From Allodiplogaster sudhausi (Eukaryota; Nematoda; Chromadorea; Rhabditida; Diplogasteridae), in assembly GCA_945643635.1 (NCBI GenBank), contig CALZFC010000136.1, forward strand, positions 248,001 to 312,000: a DNA stretch of 64,000 nt, given 5' to 3'. Each line of letters begins with the position of its first letter. Position 1 is the stretch's first letter. Of this stretch, positions 22,337-34,320 are shown piece after piece. A model generated the notes under the pieces. The model worked only from the letters and a program-made list of their open reading frames with translations. It was not told where the DNA came from and did not search any database. A program made the position numbers and the translations under genes.

Positions 22337-24206
22337 TAGCCTTCCCTCGAGAAGACTTGGAGGGATAAGCCGTGCGAGATAGAGTGCATCAGAGAGAAGG
22401 GAATCGATGGGCAACTCGGATGGCATTGTAGAGAGAAGTCGGTGCAAATGCGGCATCTCTCGCTCTCAACAAGTTGTGCTGTCCAGTACAATAATATACA
22501 AGTAATATGAGCATATCATATTACTTTTGATAAGAAGAACAAATTCATCTCAAAAAGGACTAGCGCCTCAACCTAACCAATTTTTCAAATTAGTTAGCAC
22601 AGGATTTTAACTAGAATTAATTTTTTTTGTAATAAGGGGATAGAGAAAAAAAGAGTTGTCAACAGACTGTTCTAGACTCCCCAATTTCCAACTCCAACCG
22701 GTTAAGCTCTAATATAGGCGGCGGATTCTATTCGCTGTTCATAAAGAAGAATGAAACAATATACCTGTATTTAGAATATTCTGCCGACGGAAGAGAACGC
22801 AAGCAGCGCTGAGGTAGATCGGCAGAAGAGGGTCTCCAGCAAGAAAAGCGTCGAATACGCGTACTATCTACAAACGAAAGCAGTCATATCGAATTGATTG
22901 CAATTAACATTTACCCTAAATCTATTAAAAAAAAGAAAATAAATAGAAAATACCTGGGCATACGAATGAAGTGAATGGGAGAACCAGGTGAGTGGCCAAC
23001 TAAGGGCAAATATCGGACTGAGATTAGCAGAGGAAAGAATAGCTTCCAGCTGAGGATCAACTCTCCACAAGATAACGAAGAGCAGTTCCAACTGTTTCAG
23101 GACTCCTCTTTCCAGCGGCAGGCTAAAACCTCTTTATAACTAAACATGTCTCATGCGAAGGAATAAATGTCAATGTCTACTCCTTGGGAGAACAGGGTGA
23201 GGTAGAGGTTTTAGAGCCCATAAAGCAAGGTGTTAAATACAGAATATGTATGTCGAAATGAGGGTGTGGTGTGACTCCGGGGAGGTCCGAAGTCAGGATG
23301 GGTCTGATTGTAACCCTGTCGCGTGCTCCCCCGACAAGTCACTGACGAAATGAGAAAAGCAAACCAGAGGTAATCGTGGAAGACTCCCTTATGCACAAGA
23401 TGGCGGCCAATCTCTTCAGCCGCTTCCTTCCCAACAACCAGCAAAAGAGTCAAGAAGACATCATGCAATCCTCAATTATCAATATCACAACCAGAAACAA
23501 ACCTCATAATAAGCACATTTCTTCTCTTAAAATAACAGACCTTGATAGTATCGAAAGGAGTCCCTCCCTGAGAGAATCTTCACAATGAGCGGAGTTAGCT
23601 GAGTTTGCAATTCATCCCTTTCTTCCTCATTTATATTTGGCGGAAACCGCGCGAGTGTTCTATGAACGTCAAGCTGCACTTGATTCCAATCCTGGTGCGT
23701 ATTGCAGTCCTCTTCTTTCAGCTGAAATTCGTGAAGAAGTAAATGTTTAAATTTTTCATTTGTTTAATCACGGATACAAAAAGATATGAGTCAAAAATGT
23801 GACTTCTTCTTCTGGAAGGACGCTATCATCTGCGGATTTTTGGGAAGCAGCATGCAAATGTCTGGCCAGAACAGGCCATACAATGCACCGCAAAGAGTCG
23901 TGCACGAGACCACCATTACTTCTTGCCAACTGGCGAAGCTCCTCCACGTGCTCATCTAGTTTACCTTCAAATATATCATTCCATTTGAGAGAAACTCTAC
24001 GCATTCATTTAGCGGAAACCTGAATGTTGTTGTAGGAAATTCTGAACGGTACTTCGTTTAACATTGAGAAGACTTGTTCGGGCCTGGTACACGGCACTTC
24101 GATCTTCTTTTACGTCTTCTTTCAAATCCAAGCAAGAAGAAACTAAAAACCATTTGTCATTTATGCCCACCGATTTATTCGGTGAAGCTGGCTCAGAAAA
24201 CGACAT
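22107..24206 (-). CDS. tbc1d20: TBC1D20-type Rab GTPase-activating protein
   Basis: Eight exons join in phase: 24206-24020, 23964-23804, 23721-23541, 23470-23365, 23122-22954, 22867-22765, 22464-22337 and 22241-22107 (389 aa; human TBC1D20 is 403). The TBC domain shows the arginine finger in GGLVHDSLRCIVWP (D85, R88) and the glutamine finger in RYYQG (Q176). Further motifs are IFALSWPLTWFSH and VFDAFLAGDPLLPIY. The C-terminus ends in one hydrophobic helix (ALQAAVVAGAVSAAAGYYFF), a tail anchor like that of TBC1D20, which sits in the ER and acts on Rab1/Rab18. An acceptor 4 nt before the ATG fits trans-splicing. Intron 7 is a long (CT)n tract on the sense strand. Confidence 0.88.
22268..22332. 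repeat. (GA)n tract in TBC1D20 intron 7
   Basis: A GA-rich tract fills nearly the whole intron; on the sense strand it is CT. Confidence 0.9.
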
Positions 24207-24576
24207 CAACCTGCAATTCCAACAATTAATGCCGTAAGTCATTTATAGAATAGTCACGCATACAATTAAGTAATCGAATATGGTTGTCACGTATTTCGCC
24301 ATTACTCCGAAAACTATGCCATTGCTAATTTGGCAATTGTCCAATGTTTTCTGATGAATTTGAGTTCCCTCTATATCGTAGTCGATTCTTTTCAGGGATA
24401 TCTTTTGAGTCCGATCGTGACAAAGCGAACACTTTCTATGTTTGCTTATTATGTTTCCTGTGGATATCAGTCTGGCTGAGGTGATACCAAGGTGATCAAG
24501 CTGTAATTTAGGTTTTTAACTGGTTTCTGCTTTGGTTTGTCACTTTCTGCCTCGCATTATTTGACTGCTCGTTCAG
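24207..24576. promoter_or_regulatory. Shared upstream region of divergent genes
   Basis: A 370-nt gap separates the TBC1D20 start (-) from the ATP synthase f start (+), so both promoters must lie here. No clear motif is visible beyond the acceptor sequences flanking each ATG. Confidence 0.5.
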
Positions 24577-27497
24577 ATGTCGTGGCTGCGTCCCCCTCCG
24601 CCGGGCACGAAGCTCACTCCGTGGGTGCCCGATCTCATCTTCATCCCCATCTCGAGGGCCTTCGAGAGGGTCGGTGTCTACTTCTACAACCGCGTCATCA
24701 GCAAGACTGAGCTCGGCCTCTTCGACAAAAGGTGGAACAAGAATGTCCATGGTCCTTACTGCCACTGGCGCTACTATGGAACTCGTCAGTTCTTTTTTCT
24801 ATCAGTGCCAGAAAAACAGATTACCGAGAGTGTCAAAAGAATTAATGTTTAGAGACCGCAGTAACAAAAGTTTGGCATAAAGAACCTGCGCCGGTTGCGA
24901 CCGCACCTCATAGCTTTACTGTTAACAACAAGGAAATCAGTAGGGTAGTCAGGCCGAAATAGTCCCGAATGTTTAATCAGTTGTGAAAAAAACAGCTGCA
25001 GTCCCAAGTTCGTTTCTTTGGTGCGGTAGAGGTAGCAAGCCAATGGATTTTAGTCACCCTATGCACGCTGTACCTTTTTACTGCCATTTTTCTAGGTGAA
25101 ATAGACATCTATTCTAAGTGTAAGAAAACGTGTCCACTTAAATATTAGCGCGTATGACTTAGACTTTCAAGTAAATGTGGCATTTATATGGTTTTGAAGC
25201 TCGCGTGTTTTGCTTCCTTGTCCATTTGGACGCATACAGTGAATACTACTGAGTTTTCTCTGCGATTTCTGGAAAAGCATTTCATAAATATTAATTGGTA
25301 GTGCTTCTAGCTTCAGAGATTTTCGGAAGTGTTCAACAAAAATCTGAAAAGTAGAGGCTCTGTCGTATTAAAACGTTCCGGAAATCGGGTGGTCTTTAGT
25401 GTTTTTGTATAACTTTCGGGAGGGTCCTGGACAAAATTGTGAAATATTTAAGTACTGGTGAAGTAACTCTAATTTGTTTGGTTTAAATATTGTTTTCCTA
25501 AGACAATGTTCTGGTGAGATGAATCTTTAGTGGAAGCGATTAAATCACATTTGTTTTTTTTCCATTAACCTTCCACTTAGTATCGTTTTTTTTTTCAATT
25601 AAAGGAAGTGTCCAGTGAATAATTCTACAGTAGCGCTAGAGATTAACCCGCGCTCAGAAAGTTGCCTGTCGCTCGGTCGAGAGAGCATGTGAAATAGGAG
25701 GGCGGCTATGACCTACCGTAGCTAATTCTCTACCCGCAATTTTTCACGTTTCTATTGCTCAGAATGTAATGGAAGAAAATCGCTCAAACTTTCAGGATAT
25801 ATGTTTTACGCCAAGATGAAGTTATCCATATAGAGAAAAACCTAGGTTAATTATTCCTCGGAGACCTCCTTTAAACAGTCCGGAACGGGGTACTACTGAG
25901 CTTAAGTTTTTTTGTTTATCATACATGTCATCACATATTTACAGCGCTATCTCTCCATATTTGATATTCGCAGCTTTCGTTCCCTATTGTTGTTCGCCCA
26001 CTGAGAAAAATTGGATTTAGCAGAACGAAGTCGAACATTCTTGAGTATAGATGTGAGTCTTTCATTGGAGGGATGGCTGTGATGCTACCAAAAGAAGGGC
26101 AATCTTTAGCCATGGGGTAGAGGTGGCCACTCTATCACAAAAATGATTACGACGTCAATTAAAAATGAATGGTGTATTCGTGTTGCCGCGTCAAACAACC
26201 CTGGGCCAAGATACTGGAGAGTCTGTGATTGCTGGATACTTGCGGAATGGGTTCTCTATCGTTGAATTTGTAATGCAGATTGTGTTATAAAATGTGCCGA
26301 AGTCTTTGCATTGCAGGGGACGCGCGTCTCTTCGACGTGAAGCTGACTGATCTCCCAGCTTGGATCGCCCGTCGGGAGAAGACTCCCGCTGCCTTCTATA
26401 ACGAGGTTCTTGCTTTCAATTCTTTCTTTTACTTTCAATTCACTTACTTTCAATTGACTGTCTTCACTATCTGGGAATAAAAGCCTTGTCCGATGGCATT
26501 CCAAAACAGGGTAGGGTAGGCCAAAAAATGTAGTCAGAAAACAGGGTAGGGCGGTAAAAATCTAACTTTTTTTTAAATATGTGTTTATGGAAACGCAAAA
26601 GCAGTTTTGAGTTTGACCCAATGTTTCGACAATATTGAACAAAATCCAACGTAGAATGCAAACTAGCGAAGGACGGAAGTCAAAAAAGAGCTCGTCGGCG
26701 TTTACCCTAGTCTGTGAGCATACATCCCATTGGTTGTTTGAGTCATCCAATATATCTAATTGTAGAGTAAATTCGGGGAGGCTGATCGCACTATTTTGAT
26801 TACCAAATGATTACTTTTTCATAGCCTACAAAATCAAACAAGATTCGAATTAAACGGCGAAATAATTTCATACTTTCAAAGCTAAATTGATGTGATTTAT
26901 TTTGATTTTTCCGAATATCAAAATGGTGCAATCTGCCTCCCCGAATTTTCTGAACAATTTGATATATTGGATAGCAGAAACAACCACCTAGAAGTATGCT
27001 CACAGACTAGGGTAAACACCGACGAGCTAAATTTTAGATATAAAAATATTTTTCATAGTACATCACAGACAACATCAGTTGAGGAAACTATTTTCTTCAT
27101 ACGCTCTGATTATTTTTAGCACAGACAAGCCATTAAACACTAACCTCGTTGACATTTTGTTTTAAATTATATTGTGTTGGGTGTGTTATGTAACCTCACC
27201 TAACATTCCCAACAAAAAAAATCAGACTGGTATAATTCTGATGCCCCAAAAACAGGGTAGGTCACCGGAATCCGGCACCCCTTTTATTCCCTGTTCACTA
27301 TTGCAGTTGCATTGAAATATGACTTGCTTGAGGTGATGCGCAACATCTGGCGCGTCCACAACAAGTGGTACTCTGGACCTGTGTATGCGAACACCGTGAA
27401 GACAATCTTCCGCTTCATCTTCTGCTATTCCTTCCTGTGTTGGCTCGTGAAGGCTCATCGCTACCTCGATGTCCAGAAGACTATGTATCATTGGTAG
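24577..27497 (+). CDS. Mitochondrial F1Fo-ATP synthase subunit f
   Basis: Exons 24577-24784, 26317-26405 and 27333-27497 give 153 aa. The start abuts gttcag, a trans-splice-type acceptor. The nematode-type N-terminus (MSWLRPPPPGTK...TPW, then KRWNKNVHGPYCHWRYYG) precedes the conserved subunit f core. That core runs FDVKLTDLPAWIARREKTP, then RVHNKWYSGPVYANT, then a single membrane helix (FIFCYSFLCWLVKAHRY) and the end KTMYHW. Subunit f is part of the Fo stalk/dimer region in the inner membrane. The last acceptor is taken as cttgag (27331-27332), because the alternative at ttgcag (27302) breaks phase. Intron 2 carries an 823-bp transposon. The overall pattern matches the C. elegans-type protein as I remember it. 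Confidence 0.85.
24785..26316. other. Long first intron of the ATP synthase f gene
   Basis: A 1.5-kb AT-rich intron, much longer than most here. It contains no exon or repeat I could identify. At about 25640-25740 there is a GC-richer stretch without an obvious feature. Confidence 0.5.
26471..27293. mobile_element. Non-autonomous DNA transposon (MITE) with 8-bp target duplication
   Basis: The ends are inverted: CTGGGAATAAAAG at 26471 and CTTTTATTCCCTG ending at 27293. The flanks carry a perfect 8-bp duplication, TTCACTAT (26463-26470 and 27294-27301). Inside, a long inverted repeat pairs GCTCGTCGGCGTTTACCCTA (near 26691) with its near-complement near 27028, giving a foldback. AAAACAGGGTAGG occurs near both ends. 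It has no coding capacity. An 8-bp duplication fits hAT-like elements. It sits in intron 2, with TTGCAG right after the right duplication. Confidence 0.85.
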
Positions 27498-27811
27498 AGA
27501 AGAGAATGACATCCCCGCGACACTCGTTAGATTTTCTGCTATCAGATTGAGATTGTATTCGTGGATAAATAGATGCGAATTTGAGATTCTTTGGTCATTC
27601 TGGACATTTCACTTGCGAAGAAAGGGATTTCCCGTTTTATTTGGGTTCCTTAGGCCGGCGCTGGCCATGTCTTCGTAAGCATGGGTTAGATTGCGATCTG
27701 AGTGGGAGGGAAAAGGGGAGCGGGACCCGAGTTGGCGAATGTCATTACGGGTTGTGGATGTGGTCGTGGTTGGTGGGAGAGACATCCTCAGCAAGAGCAG
27801 AAGAGCAGGAG

Positions 27812-29400
27812 ATGGCTGCCAGGAGAGGCGCCTTCATCGTCTTCGAAGGAGTGGATCGAAGTGGCAAGAGCACCCAGGCCAAGCTGCTTCTCCAGCATCT
27901 CCTCTCCTGCGGAAGAGACGCCGAACTCATCGCCTTCCCTGGTTACTCTTCTCTTGTGTGCTGATGAGATGAGAGTGTTTTCCTTCTCTTCTCTCCATGC
28001 TTGGCCAGTCAATTAGTGAGTGTGCTTGGTACTTGTAGACAGAGAAGAGCCCTTCGGCAAGGTCATCGATGCTTTTCTCAAGCGCGAATTCGAGATCAAT
28101 TCAAGAGAGGCTGTTCACTTGGCTTTCTCTCTTAATCGCTGGCAGAAGGTTAGAACTTTTGTCTTCCCTCTAAAACTGTGATTCAGAAAGCGTTGTGGTA
28201 AAGGTCTTAGTGACTTGATTCATTTAAACTTACCATCTCGCTTTAGGTGGCCGAACTCCGAGAGAAGATTGCGAATGGAATAGATGTGATCTGCGATCGC
28301 TACTGTTTCTCCGGTGTTGCTTACTCTATCGCGGGAGGTTGGTGACTGTCAAGAATGGAGAGAAAAGGAGGAGGGGAAGGGCGGAGTAGAGTGTTTGCTC
28401 TAGATGGCATGAGCCGCGTTGCCTTCTTGTCTTCCTTCTCTTCCTCTGCTCATCTGTCGCATCTCTCCTTCTCCCTTCTATTTCCACTTCCTTCTTGTGT
28501 TCGTTCTCTTCCTCTGCTCGTCTCTCGCGGCTCTCTTCTCCCTTCTATTTCCTCTTCCTCATACATTCTTCCTTCTCTTCCATTTACCAGCTGGATTGTT
28601 ACGTTGTCTCAAGCAGCGAAGGGAAAGATACTAGAAAGATGCCCTGCTAGCAATGATACCTTGTCTCTTTCTCTTATTCATTATCTTCCTTTCTCTCTTT
28701 CTCTCATGCCCCCTAGCAATGATACCTTGTCTATTTCTCTTTCTCACTCCATCTTCCTTTCTCTCTTTCTCCGCCTCGAAGTGTACTGACTTGGTTGGAT
28801 TTGCCGAGAATTATGCAATAATGTGAGTGTGTGGTAGATTGAGAAGCTGATGAGCTGGAAGAAGCAAGTCGCCTAAGACCCATCGATTCACCTCTCTGAG
28901 GTGGATGGGGAGAGGGGGAGGGGCCGTTGCCAGGGATGGCAAGCCAGGGCAAGAAGAGTCAAGGCACACCATTACCATGCGGAGAGAAATGAGTTGACAT
29001 CTTGAATGGGATACGGTAGGATCCACCTGGTTGACAGTCCAAGAATTCCTTTGCAGGATTGGATGAGAAGTGGACAAAGCAACCAGATATTGGACTGCCT
29101 GAGCCTGATATCGTTCTGTTCTTTGATGTAGACCCGAAGGTGGCCGAGTCTAGAGGAGGATTTGGAGATGAAAGACTAGAATCGTCTGACCTTCAGAAGA
29201 GAGTTGCGACCGAATTGAAAAAGCTGCAACAGCCGTACTGGAAGGTTAACATCCTCTTCAACGCTTCACCTCCAATTCTTCTCTTCTCTTTGCAGTTCAT
29301 CGATGCCAATCAGTCCCTGGAGGCGGTCTCCCGGCAGGTCCAGGAATCAGTTGCTTCAGTCTCCCTTGAGTGCCCACTGCGGAGTGTCCAGTCCTTCTGA
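27812..29400 (+). CDS. dtymk: Thymidylate (dTMP) kinase
   Basis: Exons 27812-27941, 28039-28148, 28247-28337, 29057-29244 and 29296-29400 join in phase (207 aa; human DTYMK 212). The P-loop is FEGVDRSGKST (residues 11-21), followed by FPDR (42-45) with the dTMP-binding Arg. The DR-Y motif is CDRYCFSGVAYS (96-107), and the lid region carries GLPEPDIVLFF and the GFGDER segment. The enzyme converts dTMP to dTDP in dTTP synthesis. It starts 314 nt after the ATP synthase f stop on the same strand, so it could be a downstream operon gene; the ATG follows gcaggag. Intron 3 (719 nt) contains CT-rich low-complexity sequence that yields long false frames. Confidence 0.93.
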
Positions 29401-30119
29401 TCTGCTCTCTCTCGCTCTCTCTCTGTCTCTCTCTCTCTCTTTCTTTCTCTCTGTCTCTGTCTCTCTCTGTCTCCTTGCCCTGGAAATCTTAGCTTGCATC
29501 TGTCGACTGCTGCTTGCCGTCCTTGTTGGCATGTCACTTCCGGACACCTTGTCTTCTCCTTTCTCTCCCCTCCCTTTTCTCCATCCCCCTGTCATTCAAT
29601 TCCTCATGTTCACCTCCCTTCGAATGACCTCTGTTGTGTCTGTAATGAGTTCATCTCTCGGCCATTATCGTGCGCTTCTTGTCCTCTCTTACAACAGGTG
29701 TTCATCATCCATTAAAATTTTCCTGAGGAATTGTTCGCTCTTTTTTTGTTTCAATACGTGCCAATAAGAAGCTCCCATATTGTCTTTTTGTTGTAATTAT
29801 AATTTTCTTTCTTTTCTGGCTCTTCTGACTCTCTGATCATCTTATTTTCTTGCTATTAGTTCAGTATTTTTGCACTTTTTATTTTGAAATTTGAATGGAT
29901 AATACTTATAACAATAAGATAGTTCTTGTTGTCGGTTTTTATCATTATTTGGAATGTTGTCATATGGATATAAGAAAACGGGAATGTCTTATCTGAGTTG
30001 AACTGAACAGGGGATATTATATTTATTCGTGACAAAAAGGACCTGCGCCGCAGTAGAAACACCGTAGAAGAGGATGAGTTGAAGGGGGGGGGGGGGGTCA
30101 AAGTAACGCAGAGAGGGAA
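29401..30119. other. Convergent 3' region
   Basis: Between the stops of dTMP kinase (+) and the EVI1-like gene (-). It begins with a CT tract (29401-29475), is AT-rich in the middle, and has a G run at 30087-30098. No gene recognised. Confidence 0.55.
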
Positions 30120-30461
30120 TCAAAGGAAGGCGGAGGGGTCGTCGTGCTTCTTGAGATGGCGGTCGAGGTTCGTCTGCTGGCCGAATCGGCGGTCGCAGCG
30201 AGTGCATCTGAATGGCCGCTCCTTGTTGTGGATGTTGCGGACGTGTCTCTGCAGGTTCGAGGAGATCGAGAAGCTTCTCTCGCAGTAATCACACTGCAAT
30301 TAACTCGATAAAGAACTCTATTCTTTTTCCTCTCAGATTCACGGTTGTAGAGTCACCGATCACGTATCTCTCGAACTTTAACAAGTTACTACCATTGTTG
30401 TGCATTTTTATTACATCAGCATTTGCTTGGTTATTTTGGGGAAGGCAATGGCGCAGGCAGG

Positions 30462-30501
<40 letters not shown>

Positions 30502-31240
30502 GAGAGAGAAACAAACAAACAAAGGCGATTCAAGGCAACAGCGAAGTAGGGAGATGGGGAGAGTGACTAATCCTGGTGCTGACCTTGTAAGGTTGTTCGC
30601 CGGTGTGAGTGCGGAGATGCCGAGTGAGATTGGCAGAGCGGGGAAAGACTTTCTGGCAGAACTTGCATGTGTAGCGATCCTTGCCGCGAGGGAGCGAGGA
30701 GGAGGAAGACGCCGCACTGGCCTTCGTTCCAGCAGTGGCGGGCAACAAGGGAGGACGAAGCAAGGCCAGCAGAGAGGGAGGAGCGAAGGCAGCCAGGGGA
30801 AGGGGCCACGACGCAGACGTAGCAGGGGCCGACTCGGGCTGGTTCCCCTCCGAGTCAGACGACGACGGCCTTCGCACTGACAGATCCAGTGGAGAGGAAG
30901 CTGCCAGCTCGGCCGCAGGGCTTGAGGAACGCGCCCGGATTGGAGATGTCTTCCCACTGCAAGGGAGAGAGGAAAGGGAGGGGAGATGGAGAAGAGAACA
31001 GACCTGGAAGGGGAGCACTCGCCATCCGAGCAGCTGGCCGTCAGGACAGCGGCCGCCGCGGCGAAGGCCGGTTGGTGGGCAAGAGCGAGGAGTTGCAGCT
31101 GAGGCCAGAGAGGACCAACCGCCGCCCTTCCCAGGTCACAGAGAGGGCGGTGGCGGAGGAAGGCCGCGTGGGACGGCATCGAAGAACCACACGACACGCA
31201 CGGCCAACCACTTCCTCCCCCTTCTCCCGACTCAACAACA

Positions 31241-31271
<31 letters not shown>

Positions 31272-32041
31272 GCTCTCTTAGTTCCTCGCACTGACAAGGT
31301 GAACTCGACGATGACGGCAGAGGTTAGAGAACTGAGTATATGCCTTGTCACAAATTTGACATCGGAATGGTTTGGAGCTGCAGTGGATATGAGAGTGCTG
31401 CTTGAGCCCGCTGAAAAAAGATTTGCTCGTGTGAGAGGAGAAAGAAAGCGAGAGAGACATAGAGAGAGAGAGCGACAGAGGGAGACAAAGAGATAGAGAG
31501 AGAGATAGATTGATAGAGAGAGAGAGAGAGAATGCAGTAGAAGAGGGACCGAGAGCGAATAACATGGAGGGGGACTGAGACAATATCGGAGATGGGAGAA
31601 GAAATGATAGAAGCCCCGAATAATACTGAGATAAAAGGTGAGATGAAATAAGTTCAAGAAATTGAGAAGCGCTTAAAAATCTGGCAATAATAATTGGTGA
31701 CAAAAAGAATGCATGGAAGTCGCAACAGCAGATTGAAAGGGAGTGCGATTGGGATAAGGTAGCACGTATGGAGAGAGAGGGAGAGAGAATTAGAGAAAGA
31801 AGGATGCGGCTGAGATGATGGGAAGATACCTGGCAGAGGTGAAAGTCTTGGTGCAGAGAGAACAACGATGGCTGTCTCCTGAAGAAGACTGCGCTGAACT
31901 AGGCGAGGAACCACATCTGCAGGCAGACAGAGATGGAGAGAAAGAGAGGAAGGAAGAAAGAGAGAGATATGGATAGAAAGATAGGAAAGGAGAGAGAGAG
32001 AGAGAGAGAGAGATATGGATAGAAAGATATGATAGGAAAGG

Positions 32042-32083
<42 letters not shown>

Positions 32084-32103
32084 GAGAGAGGAAGAGAGAG
32101 TGA

Positions 32104-32161
<58 letters not shown>

Positions 32162-33181
32162 GGAGGGGTGGGAAAGAAACAAAGCGAGCGGTAGAAGGCT
32201 ACAAAACTATCATAATGTGAATGTAAATTCCTTGCCCCCTCGAGCAGTGATGGCATCACTGATCATTTTCTCCTTTACATTTCCCTTTCTCGTGGATCGT
32301 TCTGGCTTTGAAGATAAAAAAAGCACATAAAAAAGCGAGTGCGACTATCACTGAAGTGAAAAACTCTGGAGATGAACTGGGGGGGGGGGGGGGGAACGCG
32401 AAAGCCACTCAAGAGTGAGATTAGGTTAAGACAGATCGAAGCGAGACGGAAAATGGCGGCGAGAGAGGGAAAAGACTAAGGGAGAGAGAGAAGAGACAAG
32501 GAGAGAGAGGGAAGAGATAAGGAGAGAGTAGTGAGGATAGCCTGCCGGAGGAAACAAGAGAAAGACTCAAAAGAAACGTCAAGCAACGAGAAATGACCAA
32601 CTACTCAGGTGGTGGTTTTCTCCGCATTAATATAGGATATGACTGAGAGCAAGAGAATAAGTATGAGAGGCATGGAGAGGGGAAAGAGAGAGAGATCTAG
32701 CCTGATCTCCCCCTCTTCGACTTCCTCTTCTTCTTCTTCTTCCTCGCCCTCTTCCTCTTGTCCGTCCTCCTCAGCCACTCTCCCAACAAGTCGATCTCCC
32801 ACGTTCACAGCTCGGTATGTTTGCAGAATTGTCTGATGATGTTCGCACAAATATTTTGTGGCCATTTTAAAACCCTTTTTTTCTTATCCTGTCTCTCTCT
32901 CACTCTCGCTCGCTTTAGCATTTCTCTCTCTCTCTCCCTCTCTCTCACTCTTCCTCCCACTCTCTATCTCTCTCGCACTCTCTTTCTCTCTCACTTTCCC
33001 TCCCTCCCTCCCCCACTCTTTCAACGTCTCTTTCAGTTTCTCTCTATTTCTCTCTCTCTCTCACACACACTCTCTCTCTCTTTCTCTCTCTCTCTCTCTT
33101 CTCTCTCTCTCTTTCTCTCTCTCTTTATCTTTCTCTCTCTCTCCCTCTCCTTCTCCCTCTCTCTCTCTCTCTCTGTTCCTT

Positions 33182-33231
<50 letters not shown>

Positions 33232-33437
33232 CCGTGCTCTCTCTCTCTCTCTCTCTCCTTTCTCTTTCTCTCACCAAACCTTGCCGCGCTCATTGCGAAT
33301 GCTGACATTCGCTTCATTGTTTTCTTCTCCTGCCTTGATTAAGTTGAGGATGAGCAGGGCATTATGGTCGTTGTCGCCTCCCTAAATTTGCTGCATTAAA
33401 TGAAATACTCTCTCTTTCTCTCTTTGTCTCTCTCTCG

Positions 33438-33472
<35 letters not shown>

Positions 33473-34252
33473 AGTCTCCCTCGCTTTCTTTCTCTCTCCA
33501 CCCATGCCTTGTGGATGAAGCCGACGAGTTTTCCAGAAGGAAGAGGAGCGGTAGCCTTGAGACAACTTCCTCCCTTATCGGAATGGACTTGGACACTTCT
33601 AAGGAAGTCCGTGTCGACACTCATGAAGAACTGAAAGGAAGAGCATAAAGATGAGCTACAGTACTCCAGGAAGAGAGATGAGCCGAGGAGGGATGACAAG
33701 GCTCTAGGGAAGGAGTGTCTTCCTGACAGCGGCAGGCAGAGAAGAGGAGGGAGATGCCTCGAGGCTCCGCCCTTCCGAGGTGCGTCCTCAGCCAATGGGA
33801 GGGGAGAGGCAAGCGAGCCAGGGATGTCTCAGACTAGGGAAAGAAGAGAGTGAGAGAAAGAGAGAGAGAGAGAGCACAGAAACAGAGAGAGAGAGCACAG
33901 AGACAGAGAGAGAGAGAGATGCAAGGCGACGGGCACACTTCATCTTACATAGAGAAGAGGGGTGAGCGCACGCTTCTCTATTTGATTCGTCGCACCTTGC
34001 CTCGTTGGTTACGAATTGAGCGAAGTGAAAAGAGAGTGAGAGATAGAGAGAAAGAGAGAGAAAGAGAGAGAGTGGAGGGAGAGAGGAAGATAGAGAGAAT
34101 GGGACAGAGAATCTACGGTAGCGATGGGATGAAAGGCGATAAGTGAAGAAGAAGAAGAAAGGAGAAGACGAAGGAAGCAGTTGAGAGGAGATGGACTCAC
34201 TCGCTACGGAATACACTCCTTGACAATAGAAGCAGGTCTCGATTGTAGCCAT
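30120..34252 (-). CDS. EVI1/MECOM-type (egl-43-like) C2H2 zinc-finger transcription factor
   Basis: In-phase exons are 31916-31830, 31425-31296, 31230-31019, 30956-30584 and 30293-30120. The N-terminal finger block has [11 protein letters not shown], then [20 protein letters not shown], then [14 protein letters not shown] and a C2HC finger [27 protein letters not shown] motif, the CtBP-binding motif of EVI1, follows. The C-terminal block has three fingers: [20 protein letters not shown], then [18 protein letters not shown], then [20 protein letters not shown]. This is the signature of EVI1/PRDM16/egl-43, nuclear regulators of cell fate. The probable start is 34252, 3 nt after a ctgtaag acceptor, with a CxxC exon (CFYCQGVY). 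An exon at about 33480-33620 ([19 protein letters not shown]) may be a remnant PR/SET start. Exons between 34.2 and 31.9 kb are not fully resolved; these introns are full of GA/CT tracts. Confidence 0.85.
31430..33480. repeat. Dense (GA)n and (CT)n tracts in introns of the EVI1-like gene
   Basis: GA tracts occupy about 31430-31530 and 31930-32160. CT tracts occupy about 32885-33275 and 33410-33470. A 17-nt G run lies near 32379-32395. Translated, these give long Ser-Leu or Arg-Glu repeats that are not genes. Confidence 0.85.
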
Positions 34253-34276
34253 GGACTTACAGGGAAGAGGGAGGTG

Positions 34277-34320
<44 letters not shown>

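Noticed and set aside
27302..27332. TTGCAG at 27302 as the last acceptor of the ATP synthase f gene
   Set aside because: It breaks the reading phase and would add residues not expected in this conserved protein; cttgag 26 nt later keeps phase.
30289..31496. Long plus- and minus-strand frames overlapping the zinc-finger exons
   Set aside because: GC-rich antisense shadows; only the frame with in-phase C2H2 fingers and splice sites is supported.
32758..33385. Long Ser-Leu-repeat reading frames on the plus strand
   Set aside because: They are translations of (CT)n microsatellite in all frames and have no splice support; the region is intronic to the EVI1-like gene.
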